The translations under genes were made by a program, and so were the position numbers. Source: Rhodovulum sp. PH10 (GTDB lineage: Bacteria; Pseudomonadota; Alphaproteobacteria; Rhizobiales; Xanthobacteraceae). From it: 64,000 nucleotides of DNA. The notes under the pieces were generated by a model, which saw only the letters and a program-made list of their open reading frames with translations, searched no databases and was not told where the DNA came from. The stretch covers positions 23,321 to 87,320 of the forward strand of contig NZ_AKZI01000007.1 of the NCBI RefSeq assembly GCF_000293785.1, given 5' to 3'. Shown here piece after piece: positions 16,549-24,693 of this stretch. Numbering within the stretch: the stretch's first letter is position 1; each line of letters begins with the position of its first letter.

Positions 16549-16570
16549 CTGTATCGTGCAATCGATACGA
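16549..16570. promoter_or_regulatory. Candidate ModE-type operator D
   Basis: CTGTATCG, spacer TGCAAT, CGATACGA: GTATCG and CGATAC form a perfect 6-bp dyad. Half-sites resemble site C (TGTATC/GATACA) but the TATC-to-GATA spacing is 8 bp and not 6. It lies about 620 bp before the hydroxylase genes and just after pxpC. Confidence 0.4.
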
Positions 16571-16929
16571 AGTTTCCCGGAGCTTCACACTCTCTTCACC
16601 TCGCCTGCACTTTCTCATCAAGGCGCGGCGCGATCTTCTCACGTCCGGCGCGACACGCGCTGCGTTGCGCAGCCGCAACCGAGCGGCCGCGGCGACCCGA
16701 GACGCCGCACTGCGGCGACGCCGGCCGGTGCATTTCGCGATGCGCGCTCGCCGCGCGAACCGCTGCAGCGCACGCATATTTCGGCATCGCACCCGCTTTT
16801 TGCATTGCACGCATTCGCAGCGAACTGATCAGAACACCGTCACGCAGTGCAGCGACCATCGTGCATTCGACGGCACAACACATGGTCCGCTGCGGCACAA
16901 GTTGTGACGAGGCTTTGAAAGTCCTGTAA

Positions 16930-16950
16930 TACAATGCCTTTTTACAATGC
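16930..16950. repeat. Direct repeat TACAATGC x2
   Basis: TACAATGC at 16930-16937 and at 16943-16950, start-to-start 13 bp, in the AT-richer leader of the hydroxylase operon. It could be an activator site or duplicated -10-like elements; no matching -35 was evident. Confidence 0.4.
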
Positions 16951-17189
16951 GGGAGAACCCGCCGGACGGAGGCCTGCATTTGCGGAACCCCCGAGCCGTG
17001 ATCTCACGGGTTGTCCGTACGTTAGAAAATATGCAGCTTGTGGTGATTGATCCTGTCGGCCGTCAGTCCGTCGAGGTCGCGCACCCAGGGTTCGGCACCA
17101 CTCCGACGGCTCCACTCGTTCCGGCGCCGGGTGCCGGAGACATCGCACGACGAGGGCTCGCAGGGCCGGCCCCATCGCCGAGGTACAGC

Positions 17190-18077
17190 ATGAAACCTTT
17201 CGGATACGTCGCGGCCAAGGATTGCGAGCACGCGGTCGCGCTGCTCGCCCAGTACGGCAAGGGCGCAAGAGTGCTCGCCGGTGGCACCGACCTGCTCGCC
17301 GATCTGAAGTTCTCGCCGCACCCGCCGCCCGAGGTGGTGGTCGACGTTTCGCGCGTGAAGGAGATGAAGGGCATCTCGCTGACCGACGCGGGTCTGCGGA
17401 TCGGCGCCATCACCACCCACGGCGAGATCATCGAGTCCTCGGTGGTGCAGCAGGTGATGCCGGCGCTGGCCGATGCGGCGGGCGTGATCGGCGCTCACCA
17501 GACGCGCAATCTCGGCACGCTCGGCGGCAACCTGATGACCTGCGTGCCGTCGATGGATTCCGGGCCGACGCTGCTCGCCCTCGACGCGCAGGTGACGATC
17601 GCGGGCCCCGCCGGCCGGCGCACCATTCCGCTGTCCGAGCTGTTCGTCGGCCCGCGCCGCACCAGCCTGCAGCCGGGCGAGCTGCTGGTCGACGTGCTGG
17701 TCCCGAAGGAGAACCTGAACAAGCCGACCGGCTTCCAGAAGTTCGGCCTGCGCAAGGGCCAGGCGCTGGCGCTGGTGAACGCCGCCGCCAGCGCGTGGAT
17801 GAACGACGGCCTGTTCTCCGAGCCGCGGATCGCGCTCGGCGCGGTGGCGCCGGTGGTCATCCGGGCCCCGAAGGCCGAGGCCTATCTCGCCGGCCGCCCG
17901 GTGTCCGAGGAGGCGATGGCCGAGGCCGGCCGCATCGCCGCCACCGAGGCGAAGCCGATCACCGACTTCCGCGCCAGCGCGGAGTATCGGCGCGACCTGG
18001 TCGCCGTGCTGGTCAAACGCTGCCTGGTGGCCGCCCTCGGGCGTGCGACGCCGAACCAAAAGGAGCTCGCATCGTGA
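17190..18077 (+). CDS. Molybdenum hydroxylase FAD-binding subunit
   Basis: A 295-residue FAD subunit of the xanthine dehydrogenase/CO dehydrogenase medium-chain family. It opens FGYVAAKDCEHAVALLAQYGKGARVLAGGTDLLADLK, where AGGTD binds the FAD pyrophosphate. The second FAD signature is NLGTLGGNLMTCVPSMDSGP (about 113-132), followed by LQPGELLVDVLVP. In the enzyme it passes electrons from the 2Fe-2S subunit to the acceptor. GAGGT at 17180-17184 fixes the start. Its stop overlaps the GTG start of the 2Fe-2S gene. With the split molybdenum subunits the order is FAD, Fe-S, large, medium, as in nicotinate dehydrogenase ndhFSLM of Eubacterium barkeri. Confidence 0.9.
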   Translation: MKPFGYVAAKDCEHAVALLAQYGKGARVLAGGTDLLADLKFSPHPPPEVVVDVSRVKEMKGISLTDAGLRIGAITTHGEIIESSVVQQVMPALADAAGVIGAHQTRNLGTLGGNLMTCVPSMDSGPTLLALDAQVTIAGPAGRRTIPLSELFVGPRRTSLQPGELLVDVLVPKENLNKPTGFQKFGLRKGQALALVNAAASAWMNDGLFSEPRIALGAVAPVVIRAPKAEAYLAGRPVSEEAMAEAGRIAATEAKPITDFRASAEYRRDLVAVLVKRCLVAALGRATPNQKELAS

Positions 18078-18589
18078 ATGTGACCCTCACCGTCAATGGC
18101 GAGACCCGGTCGGCCGAGGTGCCGCCGGAGACCACGTTGCTCGTGTTCCTGCGCGAGTATCTGAACCTCACCGGCGCCAAGACCGGGTGCGACATCGGCG
18201 ACTGCGGCGCCTGCACCGTGATTCTCGACGGCAAGGCGGTGAACGCCTGCCTGATGCTGGCCGCCCAGGCGGACGGCCGCGACGTGATCACCATCGAGGG
18301 GCTGGCGACCCGCGAGGGCCTGCATCCGCTCCAGAAGGTGTTCGAGGAGACCGGCGCACTGCAATGCGGCTTCTGCGGCCCCGGCGTGATCCTCAGCGCC
18401 AAGGCGCTGCTCGACGAGAATCCCGCGCCGTCGAAGCAGGAGATCCGCAACGCTCTCGCCGGCAATCTGTGCCGCTGCACCGGCTACGTGAAGATGATCG
18501 ACGGCATCCAGGAAGTCGCCGAGACGATGCGGTCGGTGCCGACCCCCGCCCTTCCCGCCGCGAGCAAAGGTGAGCAGAAGCATGGCTGA
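18074..18589 (+). CDS. Molybdenum hydroxylase 2Fe-2S subunit
   Basis: A 171-residue small subunit with two [2Fe-2S] clusters. The plant-ferredoxin-type cluster uses C39, C44, C47 and C59 (TGCDIGDCGACTVILDG...NAC). The second uses C98, C101, C133 and C135 (QCGFCGPG and LCRCTGY). It relays electrons from the molybdenum centre to FAD. Translation starts at GTG 18074, overlapping the previous TGA (GTGA), with AAGGAG in front. The C-terminal 20 residues beyond the fold are Pro/Ala-rich. Its end overlaps the next gene's ATG by 8 bases, so the operon is tightly coupled. Confidence 0.92.
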   Translation: MNVTLTVNGETRSAEVPPETTLLVFLREYLNLTGAKTGCDIGDCGACTVILDGKAVNACLMLAAQADGRDVITIEGLATREGLHPLQKVFEETGALQCGFCGPGVILSAKALLDENPAPSKQEIRNALAGNLCRCTGYVKMIDGIQEVAETMRSVPTPALPAASKGEQKHG

Positions 18590-19976
18590 CGTTCTCGACG
18601 TCCTCGAAAAAGACCACGTCGCGACCGAGTCCCTTCGCCGGAGCGACCAAGCCCTCCGCCTGCCGGTGGTGGCGCCGCCGACCTCGCTGCCGCTCGACCC
18701 GCCGCTGGTTCCGCAGGTCGGCGAGCAGACCCACGCGGTCGGCCTCCGGGCGCAGCGTCCCGACAGCCGCAATCACGGCCTCGGCCTGACCCGCTACATC
18801 GACGACATCGCCCTGCCGGGCATGCTGTACGCCAAGATCAAGCGGGCCGGCATCTCCTCCGCCCGCATCGTCCGGATGGACACCAGCAAGGCGGAAGCCA
18901 TGCCGGGCGTCCATGCGGTGCTGCGCGGCAGCGAGATCCCGACCAACGTGTTCGGCACCTCGATCGTCGACCAACCGCTTCTGGCCGACCCGATCGTCCG
19001 CCAGGCCGGCGACGGCGTGGTGGCGGTCGCCGCGGTGACCGAGCAGATCGCGCAAGCCGCGATCGACGCCATCGAGATCGAGTACGAGCCGCTGCCGGGC
19101 GTCTACGACGCGCTCCAGGCGCTCGAGCCGGGCTCCCACAAGGTGCATGGCGGCGACACCAACGTCTATGCCAGGAAGGTGATCCGCCAGGGCGACGTCG
19201 AGAAGGGATTTGCCGAGTCCGACCGGATCTACGAGGGCCGCTACTACACGCCGGGCATCGAGCACGCCCCGATGGAGCCGTTCACCTCGATCGCCGACTG
19301 GGACGCCAACGGCCGCCTCACCGTGTACGCCTCGATCGGGCGCATCACGCTGGCGCGCGTCGATCTCTCCCGCACGCTCGGCATCCCGATCAGCCGCATC
19401 CGGGTGATCGGCACCGTGGTCGGCGGCAATTTCGGCGGCAAGAACGAGATCCGTCACGAGCCGGTGCTGGCGCTGCTCGCCAAGAAGGCGGGCCGCCCGG
19501 TGAAGGGCCGCTTCACGCGGGTCGAGGAGTTCATCGCCAGCACGATCCGGCACGCCTTCTACATGGACTACAAGACCGGCGTGACCACGGACGGCAAGAT
19601 CATCGCCCGCAAGGTGCGCATGGTGCTGGACGGCGGCGCCTACTGCTCGTTCAGCGAGACCACGCTCGGCAAGGCGTGCATCCTGTCGACCGGCCCCTAC
19701 GTGATCCCGAACACCCACATCGAGGGGCAGGTCGTCTACACCAACAAGACGACGGCCGGCTCGATGCGCGGGTTCGGTGCCCCGCAGGTGTGCTTCGCCT
19801 ACGAATCGCAGATGGACGACATCGCCCGCGATCTCGGCATCGACCCGATCGAGCTGCGGATGAAGAACTTCTTCCGCGACGGCTCGATGACCTCGACGGG
19901 CCAGGTGCTGCACAGCGTGAAGGTGGCCGAGTCGCTGCAGAACGCCGTGAAGAAGTTCGGTTGGGAGGTGCGGTGA
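18582..19976 (+). CDS. Molybdenum hydroxylase large subunit, N-terminal half (NdhL-like)
   Basis: A 464-residue protein matching the N-terminal half of xanthine dehydrogenase-type molybdopterin subunits. The hammerhead domain follows a 55-residue leader (RYIDDIALPGMLYAKIKRAGISSARI). The first MoCo-binding domain has VGGNFGGKNEIRHEP (about 280-294), where the FGGK loop faces the cofactor, and SMRGFGAPQVCFAYE with R396. It stops after FGWEVR, exactly before where one-piece enzymes continue into the second MoCo-binding domain. The remaining half is the next gene, overlapping by TGATG. About 50 kDa, it equals NdhL of E. barkeri in size. The substrate is unknown; nicotinate or another N-heterocycle is an inference from architecture. 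Confidence 0.87.
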   Translation: MADVLDVLEKDHVATESLRRSDQALRLPVVAPPTSLPLDPPLVPQVGEQTHAVGLRAQRPDSRNHGLGLTRYIDDIALPGMLYAKIKRAGISSARIVRMDTSKAEAMPGVHAVLRGSEIPTNVFGTSIVDQPLLADPIVRQAGDGVVAVAAVTEQIAQAAIDAIEIEYEPLPGVYDALQALEPGSHKVHGGDTNVYARKVIRQGDVEKGFAESDRIYEGRYYTPGIEHAPMEPFTSIADWDANGRLTVYASIGRITLARVDLSRTLGIPISRIRVIGTVVGGNFGGKNEIRHEPVLALLAKKAGRPVKGRFTRVEEFIASTIRHAFYMDYKTGVTTDGKIIARKVRMVLDGGAYCSFSETTLGKACILSTGPYVIPNTHIEGQVVYTNKTTAGSMRGFGAPQVCFAYESQMDDIARDLGIDPIELRMKNFFRDGSMTSTGQVLHSVKVAESLQNAVKKFGWEVR

Positions 19977-20992
19977 TGAAGCATCGCGGACGTGGCTTGG
20001 CCAGCATGTGGTATCCGGTGGGCTTCACCGGATACGCCAATCCGAGCGGCGCGGTCGTCAAGATCAACGAGGACGGCACCGCGGTGGTGCTCACCGGCAC
20101 GGTCGAGACCGGGCAGGGCTCGCTCGGCGTGATGGCGCAGATCGCCGCCGAGGCGCTCGGCATCGCCCCGAACGACATTCACGTCGTCTCCGGCGACACC
20201 GACACCTGCCCGATGGACACCGGCGCGATCGCCAGCCGCACCACCTACATCACCGGCAACGCGGTGCGGCTCGCCGCCGAGCGGGCACGGGAGATGCTGT
20301 TCGACGTGGCGGCCGGCATGCTGCGGGTGAAGCCGGACATGCTCGAGGCCAAGGATCACAAGATCCAGGTGAAGAGCTTCCCGTCGCGCAACGCGGCGAT
20401 CGGCGACGTCGCCTACAAGGCCTACAACGACGTCGGCACCCCGCCGATCGGCTCGGCCATGTGGAACCCGCCGATGATCCCGATGGATCCGGAGACCGGC
20501 CAGGGCAAGCCGTTCGGCACCTACGTCTATGCGACGCAGATCGCCGAGGTCGACGTCGACGACGAGACCGGCGAGGTCGAGGTGCTGCGGGTGACCGCCT
20601 CGCACGACTGCGGCGTCGCCATCAACCCGATGCTGGTCGAAGGCCAGATCGACGGCGGCGTCCACATGGGGCTCGGCTTCGGGCTCTACGAGGAGATCCT
20701 GTTCGACAAGACCGGCAAGCAGATCAACTCGAACCTGACCAACTACATCATCCCGACCACGCTCGACATGCCCGACGTCGACGAGGACATCGTCGAGAAT
20801 TACGACGAGACCGGGCCGTTCGGGGCGAAGGCGGTGGGCGAGCCGAGCCTGGTGCCGACCGCGGTCGCCATCACCAACGCGATCTACGACGCGGTCGGCG
20901 TGCGCATCACCGCGTTGCCGGCGACCTCCGAGCGCGTGCTCGCCGCCATCAAGGCGAAGCGGGCGGCCGAGCAGAAGCAGATTCCGGCCTGA
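19976..20992 (+). CDS. Molybdenum hydroxylase medium subunit, C-terminal half (NdhM-like)
   Basis: A 338-residue protein covering the second MoCo-binding domain. GTVETGQGSLGVMAQIAAEALGI binds the molybdopterin, and FGAKAVGEPSLVPTAVAITNAI contains E289, aligned with the catalytic Glu of xanthine dehydrogenase. VTASHDCGVAINPMLVEGQIDGG is the usual structural segment. The ATG at 19976 overlaps the stop of the preceding half. The two halves lie in different frames, so a sequencing frameshift was considered, but overlap spacing and the ndhL/ndhM precedent favour a real split. A perfect terminator follows at 21041. Confidence 0.88.
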   Translation: MKHRGRGLASMWYPVGFTGYANPSGAVVKINEDGTAVVLTGTVETGQGSLGVMAQIAAEALGIAPNDIHVVSGDTDTCPMDTGAIASRTTYITGNAVRLAAERAREMLFDVAAGMLRVKPDMLEAKDHKIQVKSFPSRNAAIGDVAYKAYNDVGTPPIGSAMWNPPMIPMDPETGQGKPFGTYVYATQIAEVDVDDETGEVEVLRVTASHDCGVAINPMLVEGQIDGGVHMGLGFGLYEEILFDKTGKQINSNLTNYIIPTTLDMPDVDEDIVENYDETGPFGAKAVGEPSLVPTAVAITNAIYDAVGVRITALPATSERVLAAIKAKRAAEQKQIPA

Positions 20993-21040
20993 CCGGAACC
21001 GACATTCGAGGCCGCGTCAGACGGCCGCTCTCTCGACTGG

Positions 21041-21069
21041 CGGCGCCGTGCGAACGGCGCCGTTTTTTT
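21041..21069 (+). terminator. Intrinsic terminator of the hydroxylase operon
   Basis: CGGCGCCGT, loop GCGA, ACGGCGCCG make a perfect 9-bp stem followed by seven Ts. It is 49 bp after the last hydroxylase gene and is the clearest Rho-independent terminator in the window. Confidence 0.92.
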
Positions 21070-21169
21070 GTTCCCTGCGTCGGTCGGATCGAAGCGCACT
21101 CGTCCGCCCGCTGGTACGCAGCGCCGCGGGGCGAGCGCGCAGCGCCAGGAGGGGGCGAGCGCCCCGCGT

Positions 21170-21718
21170 TCATCCGCGCGGCGCGTCGTCCTCGCGCGCG
21201 CCCGTCAGCGGCGCACCCGAGGCCTGCCCACCCGCGCCCTGTCCCCCGGCGGCCGGCGCGTCCGCCGCGCCGGCATCGAGGCGGCGCAGCATGTCGGCGA
21301 GGAGACCGTTGACGCGCCCGAGATAGTCGGCGAGCGCGGCGCGGTCGGCCGCCGCCCAGGAGGCGAACAGCGCGCCGATCCGCTCGATCCGCACCGCCCG
21401 CATCTCGGCGGCGCGGGCACGGCCCTCGGCGGTCGGCTCGATCAGCGCGCTGCGGCGGTCGGCCGGATGGGCGACCCGCTTCACCAGCCCCAACGCCTCC
21501 ATCGCGGCGACCTGCCGGGTGACGGTGGAATCGTCGAGCGCCAGCCCGGTGGCGAGCGTGGTGATGCTCGCCGGCCCGTCCTCGAGGCGCAGCAGCAGGA
21601 GGTAATGGGCGCGCTCCATCGGATAGGTGCGCTTGCGATTGATCGCTTCCAGCGCCCGCGCGAGAAAGGCGAACTCCTGCTCGAGCGCGCCGACCACCTT
21701 GGCGTCGTCGTCCGTCAT
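21170..21718 (-). CDS. MarR family transcriptional regulator
   Basis: A 182-residue winged-helix repressor of the MarR type. The core runs from QEFAFLARALEAINRKRTYPMERAHYLLLLRLEDGP to the recognition helix region LATGLALDDSTVTRQVAAMEALGLVKRVAHPADRRSALIEPTAEG, where DRR is the wing. MarR dimers usually sense phenolic or other small ligands. The C-terminal 35 residues are a Gly/Ala-rich tail. AGGAGGTGCG before the ATG supports the start. It lies between the hydroxylase terminator and the liv-like operon, on the transporter's strand but separated by a GC-rich hairpin (21899-21922). Its targets could be either neighbour. Confidence 0.87.
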   Translation of the reverse strand: MTDDDAKVVGALEQEFAFLARALEAINRKRTYPMERAHYLLLLRLEDGPASITTLATGLALDDSTVTRQVAAMEALGLVKRVAHPADRRSALIEPTAEGRARAAEMRAVRIERIGALFASWAAADRAALADYLGRVNGLLADMLRRLDAGAADAPAAGGQGAGGQASGAPLTGAREDDAPRG

Positions 21719-21898
21719 CGCACCTCCTCGCCTCCCGCCTGGCTACGGCGGGAGAGCCGCGGGCTCCGGCAGGTCCGGGCCGCCCCGGCGCGCGTCGCGC
21801 GCGCCCTCCGGTTGCCTCGGCGGTTTTCCTAACGTGCCGGGCGGAACATTTCCAGCACCGCCGGGCCGGACGCGGCGCGGCACCGGGCGGAAACGCGA

Positions 21899-21922
21899 AC
21901 GGCCGGGGCGTGCCCCGGCCGT
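21899..21922 (-). terminator. GC-rich hairpin after livH-like gene
   Basis: ACGGCCGGGGC and GCCCCGGCCGT form a perfect 11-bp inverted repeat with a 2-bp centre, 30 bp beyond the livH stop. No T-run follows on the minus strand, so termination strength is uncertain. Confidence 0.5.
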
Positions 21923-21951
21923 GGTACCGTGCGCGACGGCGAGCCGGCGCC

Positions 21952-22824
21952 TCAGCGCTTGAGCATCGCGCTGCCGTACAGGCCGGTCGGCTTGATCAGG
22001 AGGATCAGCAGCATGATGGCGAACGGCGCCATCTGGGCGAGCGGCGCGTAGATCAGCGAGCCGATCGACACCACCTGCCCGACCAGGAAGGCCGAGACGA
22101 AGGTGCCCTTGATGCTGCCGAGCCCGCCGATGATCACCACCATGAACACGAAGGCCAGAATCTCGAGCCCCATGTTCGGATCGACCATGATCAGCGGCGC
22201 GTTGAGGCCGCCGGCGAGGCCGGACATCGCGCCGGCGATCACGAAGGTGAGCGTGAACAGCCGGTAGACGTTGATGCCGAGACCCTCGACGTGCTCGACG
22301 TCCTCGATGCCGGCGCGGATCGCCTTGCCGATGATGGTCTTGTTGAGGAACAGCCAGATCCCCCAATAGACCGCGATCGCGATGGCGATCACCACCAGGC
22401 GATAGATCGGGATCTCGGTGCCGAGCAGATTGATCTGCGCCTCGATCGGCACCTCGACCGGCCGCGGCACCAGGCCCCAGATCGCCTTGATGACGCCGAT
22501 GCCGCCGATCAGGATGCCGAACGACGTGATCATCGAGAAGGTGATGTCACGCGCATAGATGCGCAGGAACACGAAGCGCTCGATCAGGAACGCCGTGAGG
22601 CCCGACACCGCGACGCCGGCGAGCACCCCGATCCACACGTTCCCGACCAGCGAGGAGATCGTGTAGGTGAGATAGGCGCCGATCGCGTAGTACAGCAGCT
22701 GATCGAGGCTGATGATGCGCATCAGGCCGAAGCACAGCGACAGGCCGATCGCCATGAGGAAGAAGATGCTGCCCATGCTCAGGCCGAAAATGACGCCGGA
22801 CAGCAGGAGGTGAGGATCGATCAT
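21952..22824 (-). CDS. Branched-chain-type ABC transporter permease, LivH family
   Basis: A 290-residue integral membrane permease of the LivH/LivM (BPD_transp_2) class with about eight hydrophobic spans, starting IDPHLLLSGVIFGLSMGSIFFLMAIGLSLCFGLMRI. IEDVEHVEGLGINVYRLFTLTFVIAGAMSGLAGGL is the family's conserved coupling region. It imports a solute with the LivM-like partner whose stop overlaps its ATG (ATGA). Last gene of the transporter operon. Substrates of this family extend beyond leucine and isoleucine to amides, urea and aromatic acids. Confidence 0.9.
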   Translation of the reverse strand: MIDPHLLLSGVIFGLSMGSIFFLMAIGLSLCFGLMRIISLDQLLYYAIGAYLTYTISSLVGNVWIGVLAGVAVSGLTAFLIERFVFLRIYARDITFSMITSFGILIGGIGVIKAIWGLVPRPVEVPIEAQINLLGTEIPIYRLVVIAIAIAVYWGIWLFLNKTIIGKAIRAGIEDVEHVEGLGINVYRLFTLTFVIAGAMSGLAGGLNAPLIMVDPNMGLEILAFVFMVVIIGGLGSIKGTFVSAFLVGQVVSIGSLIYAPLAQMAPFAIMLLILLIKPTGLYGSAMLKR

Positions 22825-23816
22825 CGGCTTTCGACTCCAGCATCGGTGGTGGCGGGACCGGCGACGGCGGCCGGCCGCTCGCGCGACACGAGGCGCTTCA
22901 GCAACGGCTCGAGCGAGCCCCAGATACCCTTCTCGCCGGCCAGCATGATGAAGACCAGCAGGAAACCGATCACGAGCTCCCAGTTGCCGATCGCCTGGCT
23001 GATGAGATCCTTCATGCCGGTGTAGGCGATCGCACCCACCAGCGGCCCGTAGAGCGAGCCGACGCCGCCGAGGATGGTGACCACCACCGGATCGGCCGCC
23101 CGCGCCGCGCTGGTCATCTCCGGGCTGACGAAGCCGAGATAGACGGCGTAGAGCGCGCCGGCGAGCGCAGTCGTGGTGTTGGCGATGACGAAGGCGAGCA
23201 GGCGGATGTGGAAGTTGTTGTAGCCGAGGAAGCGCACCTTGTCGTCGTTGATCTTGGCGGCGAGACAGCAGGCGCCGAAGATCGAGTCGTCGAGATACTT
23301 GTAGAGCGCCCACACCAGGAAGGCGACGAACAGCGCGAACACGTAGAAGCCGGCCGGCCTCGTGATGTCGATCACCGGCGTCGGATCCATGTTGGTGAGG
23401 AACCACAGCCCGTCGTCGCCGAACGTCCAGTCCGCCAGCACCTTCTGCATCATGAAGAAGACGATGATGGCGAGCGCCAGATTGACGAGAGCAAAATAGT
23501 CGCTGCGCAATCTGACGAACAGCGGCCCGACGATCGTCGAGATCACGACGCCCGCCAGGATGCCCATCAAAACGCCGACCAACGGGTTGGTGCCGACGTA
23601 ATAGAGATAGAAGGCGGTGCCGTAGGCGCCGATCGCGAGATAAGCGGGCTGGCCGAACGAGATGAAGCCGACCCGGCCGAGCAGGAAGTTGCAGCCGATC
23701 ACGTAGACCGCGAAGATGACGATCTCGTTGTTGAAGGGCAGCGGAAGAAAGATGCGGAGCACGATCAGCAGCCCGAAGGCCACCAGCAACCCCGACCACC
23801 ATCTGAGGACGTTCAT
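22821..23816 (-). CDS. Branched-chain-type ABC transporter permease, LivM family
   Basis: A 331-residue permease with roughly eight to ten hydrophobic segments. Typical LivM features are VYVIGCNFLLGRVGFISFGQPAYLAIGAYGTAFYL, RLRSDYFALVNLALAIIVFFMM and SPEMTSAARAADPVVVTILGGVGSLYGPLVGAIAY. It pairs with the LivH-like permease. GAGAGAGGGATCCCGCA precedes the ATG at 23816. A 10-bp stem (23833-23868) lies in the 187-bp gap after the livF-like gene and may adjust permease expression. Confidence 0.9.
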   Translation of the reverse strand: MNVLRWWSGLLVAFGLLIVLRIFLPLPFNNEIVIFAVYVIGCNFLLGRVGFISFGQPAYLAIGAYGTAFYLYYVGTNPLVGVLMGILAGVVISTIVGPLFVRLRSDYFALVNLALAIIVFFMMQKVLADWTFGDDGLWFLTNMDPTPVIDITRPAGFYVFALFVAFLVWALYKYLDDSIFGACCLAAKINDDKVRFLGYNNFHIRLLAFVIANTTTALAGALYAVYLGFVSPEMTSAARAADPVVVTILGGVGSLYGPLVGAIAYTGMKDLISQAIGNWELVIGFLLVFIMLAGEKGIWGSLEPLLKRLVSRERPAAVAGPATTDAGVESR

Positions 23817-23832
23817 TGCGGGATCCCTCTCT

Positions 23833-23868
23833 CGATCGCCCGTGGGCACACGCCACGGCGGGCGATCG
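23833..23868 (-). promoter_or_regulatory. Intercistronic hairpin between livF- and livM-like genes
   Basis: CGATCGCCCG and CGGGCGATCG form a perfect 10-bp stem around a 16-base loop, placed just upstream of the livM ribosome-binding site. Likely an mRNA-processing or stability element. Confidence 0.5.
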
Positions 23869-24003
23869 CCGGAACGACGGCATCCCGTCGCCCCTCGTAC
23901 ACGCGGGTTCTCCCGTCCGCGGCGGATCGCCGGCACTGCCGGCTGCCGTGCGGACGGCGGCATGATCGCGTCAGGGCGACCTCGGTCGCCGAGCCGCGAC
24001 GGT

Positions 24004-24693
24004 CTAGAGGTACGGCTCGCATTCCTCCGGCGTGATCCGATCGCGCTCGGTGATCTCCGCCACCATCCGTCCCTCGTTGAGGGCGTAGATCTTGTCGGAG
24101 ATGCCACAGATCATCGGCAGGTTCTGCTCGACGATGATCAGCGCCGCGGTCTTCGAGATCTCGCGGAACACGTCCTTGAGATGCGACACGATCGAGGGCG
24201 CGAGACCCTCGGTCGGCTCGTCGACCAGGAGGAGCTTCGGATTGCCGAGAATGGCCCGGCCGATCATCAGCATCTGCCGCTCGCCGCCGGACAGATAGCC
24301 CGCCTTGCGGTCCATCAGCACCTTGAGCTTGGGGAAGAAGACGAGAACCGGATCCCAATTGTAGTCGCCGGAGGCGTAGCTGCCGAGCTCGAGGTTCTCC
24401 CGCACCGTGAGGTCGGAGAAGACCTTCTTGTCCTGCGGCACGTATTTGACGCCCATGTTGGCGATCGCGAAGGCGGTGCGGCCGATCAGGTCGACCCCCT
24501 CCGACTCGATGGTGCCGGCCTTGGGGCGCAGAAACCCGGCGATGCTCTTGAGCAGCGTCGACTTGCCGGCGCCGTTGCGGCCGACGCAGCCGACCACCTG
24601 GCGCTCCTCGACGGCGATCGAGATGTCGAACAGCACCTTCGATTCGCCGTAGGCGGCGTCGAGCCCGTTGACGGTGAGGACGTTCTTGCTCAT
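24004..24693 (-). CDS. Branched-chain-type ABC transporter ATPase, LivF family
   Basis: A 229-residue LivF ATPase. Walker A is GRNGAGKST (38-46), the signature is LSGGERQMLMIGRAILG, Walker B LLLVDEPTEGLAPSIV. Its ATG overlaps the stop of the LivG-like gene (ATGA), so the two ATPases are translationally coupled and should form a heterodimer energising the permease pair. A longer frame upstream has no ribosome-binding site and overlaps livG. Confidence 0.92.
   Translation of the reverse strand: MSKNVLTVNGLDAAYGESKVLFDISIAVEERQVVGCVGRNGAGKSTLLKSIAGFLRPKAGTIESEGVDLIGRTAFAIANMGVKYVPQDKKVFSDLTVRENLELGSYASGDYNWDPVLVFFPKLKVLMDRKAGYLSGGERQMLMIGRAILGNPKLLLVDEPTEGLAPSIVSHLKDVFREISKTAALIIVEQNLPMICGISDKIYALNEGRMVAEITERDRITPEECEPYL

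Larger units (their letters stand above)
16483..17189. other. Long gene-free leader upstream of the molybdenum hydroxylase
   Basis: About 700 bp with lower GC and no credible gene in six frames. It contains candidate operator D (16549-16570), two TACAATGC direct repeats 13 bp apart (16930-16937, 16943-16950), and a GAGGT ribosome-binding site at 17180. Its length suggests a regulated promoter or an untranslated leader for the hydroxylase operon. Confidence 0.55.

Noticed and set aside
16902..16935. Sigma-70 promoter TTGTGA / TACAAT before the hydroxylase
   Set aside because: The spacer is about 22 bp, too long for a standard promoter; a sigma-54 match at 16890-16907 also lacks the GC element.
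19974..19978. Frameshift breaking a single molybdopterin subunit
   Set aside because: Considered because the halves are in different frames, but the TGATG overlap and the known ndhL/ndhM split favour two real genes. Kept as a check in the findings.
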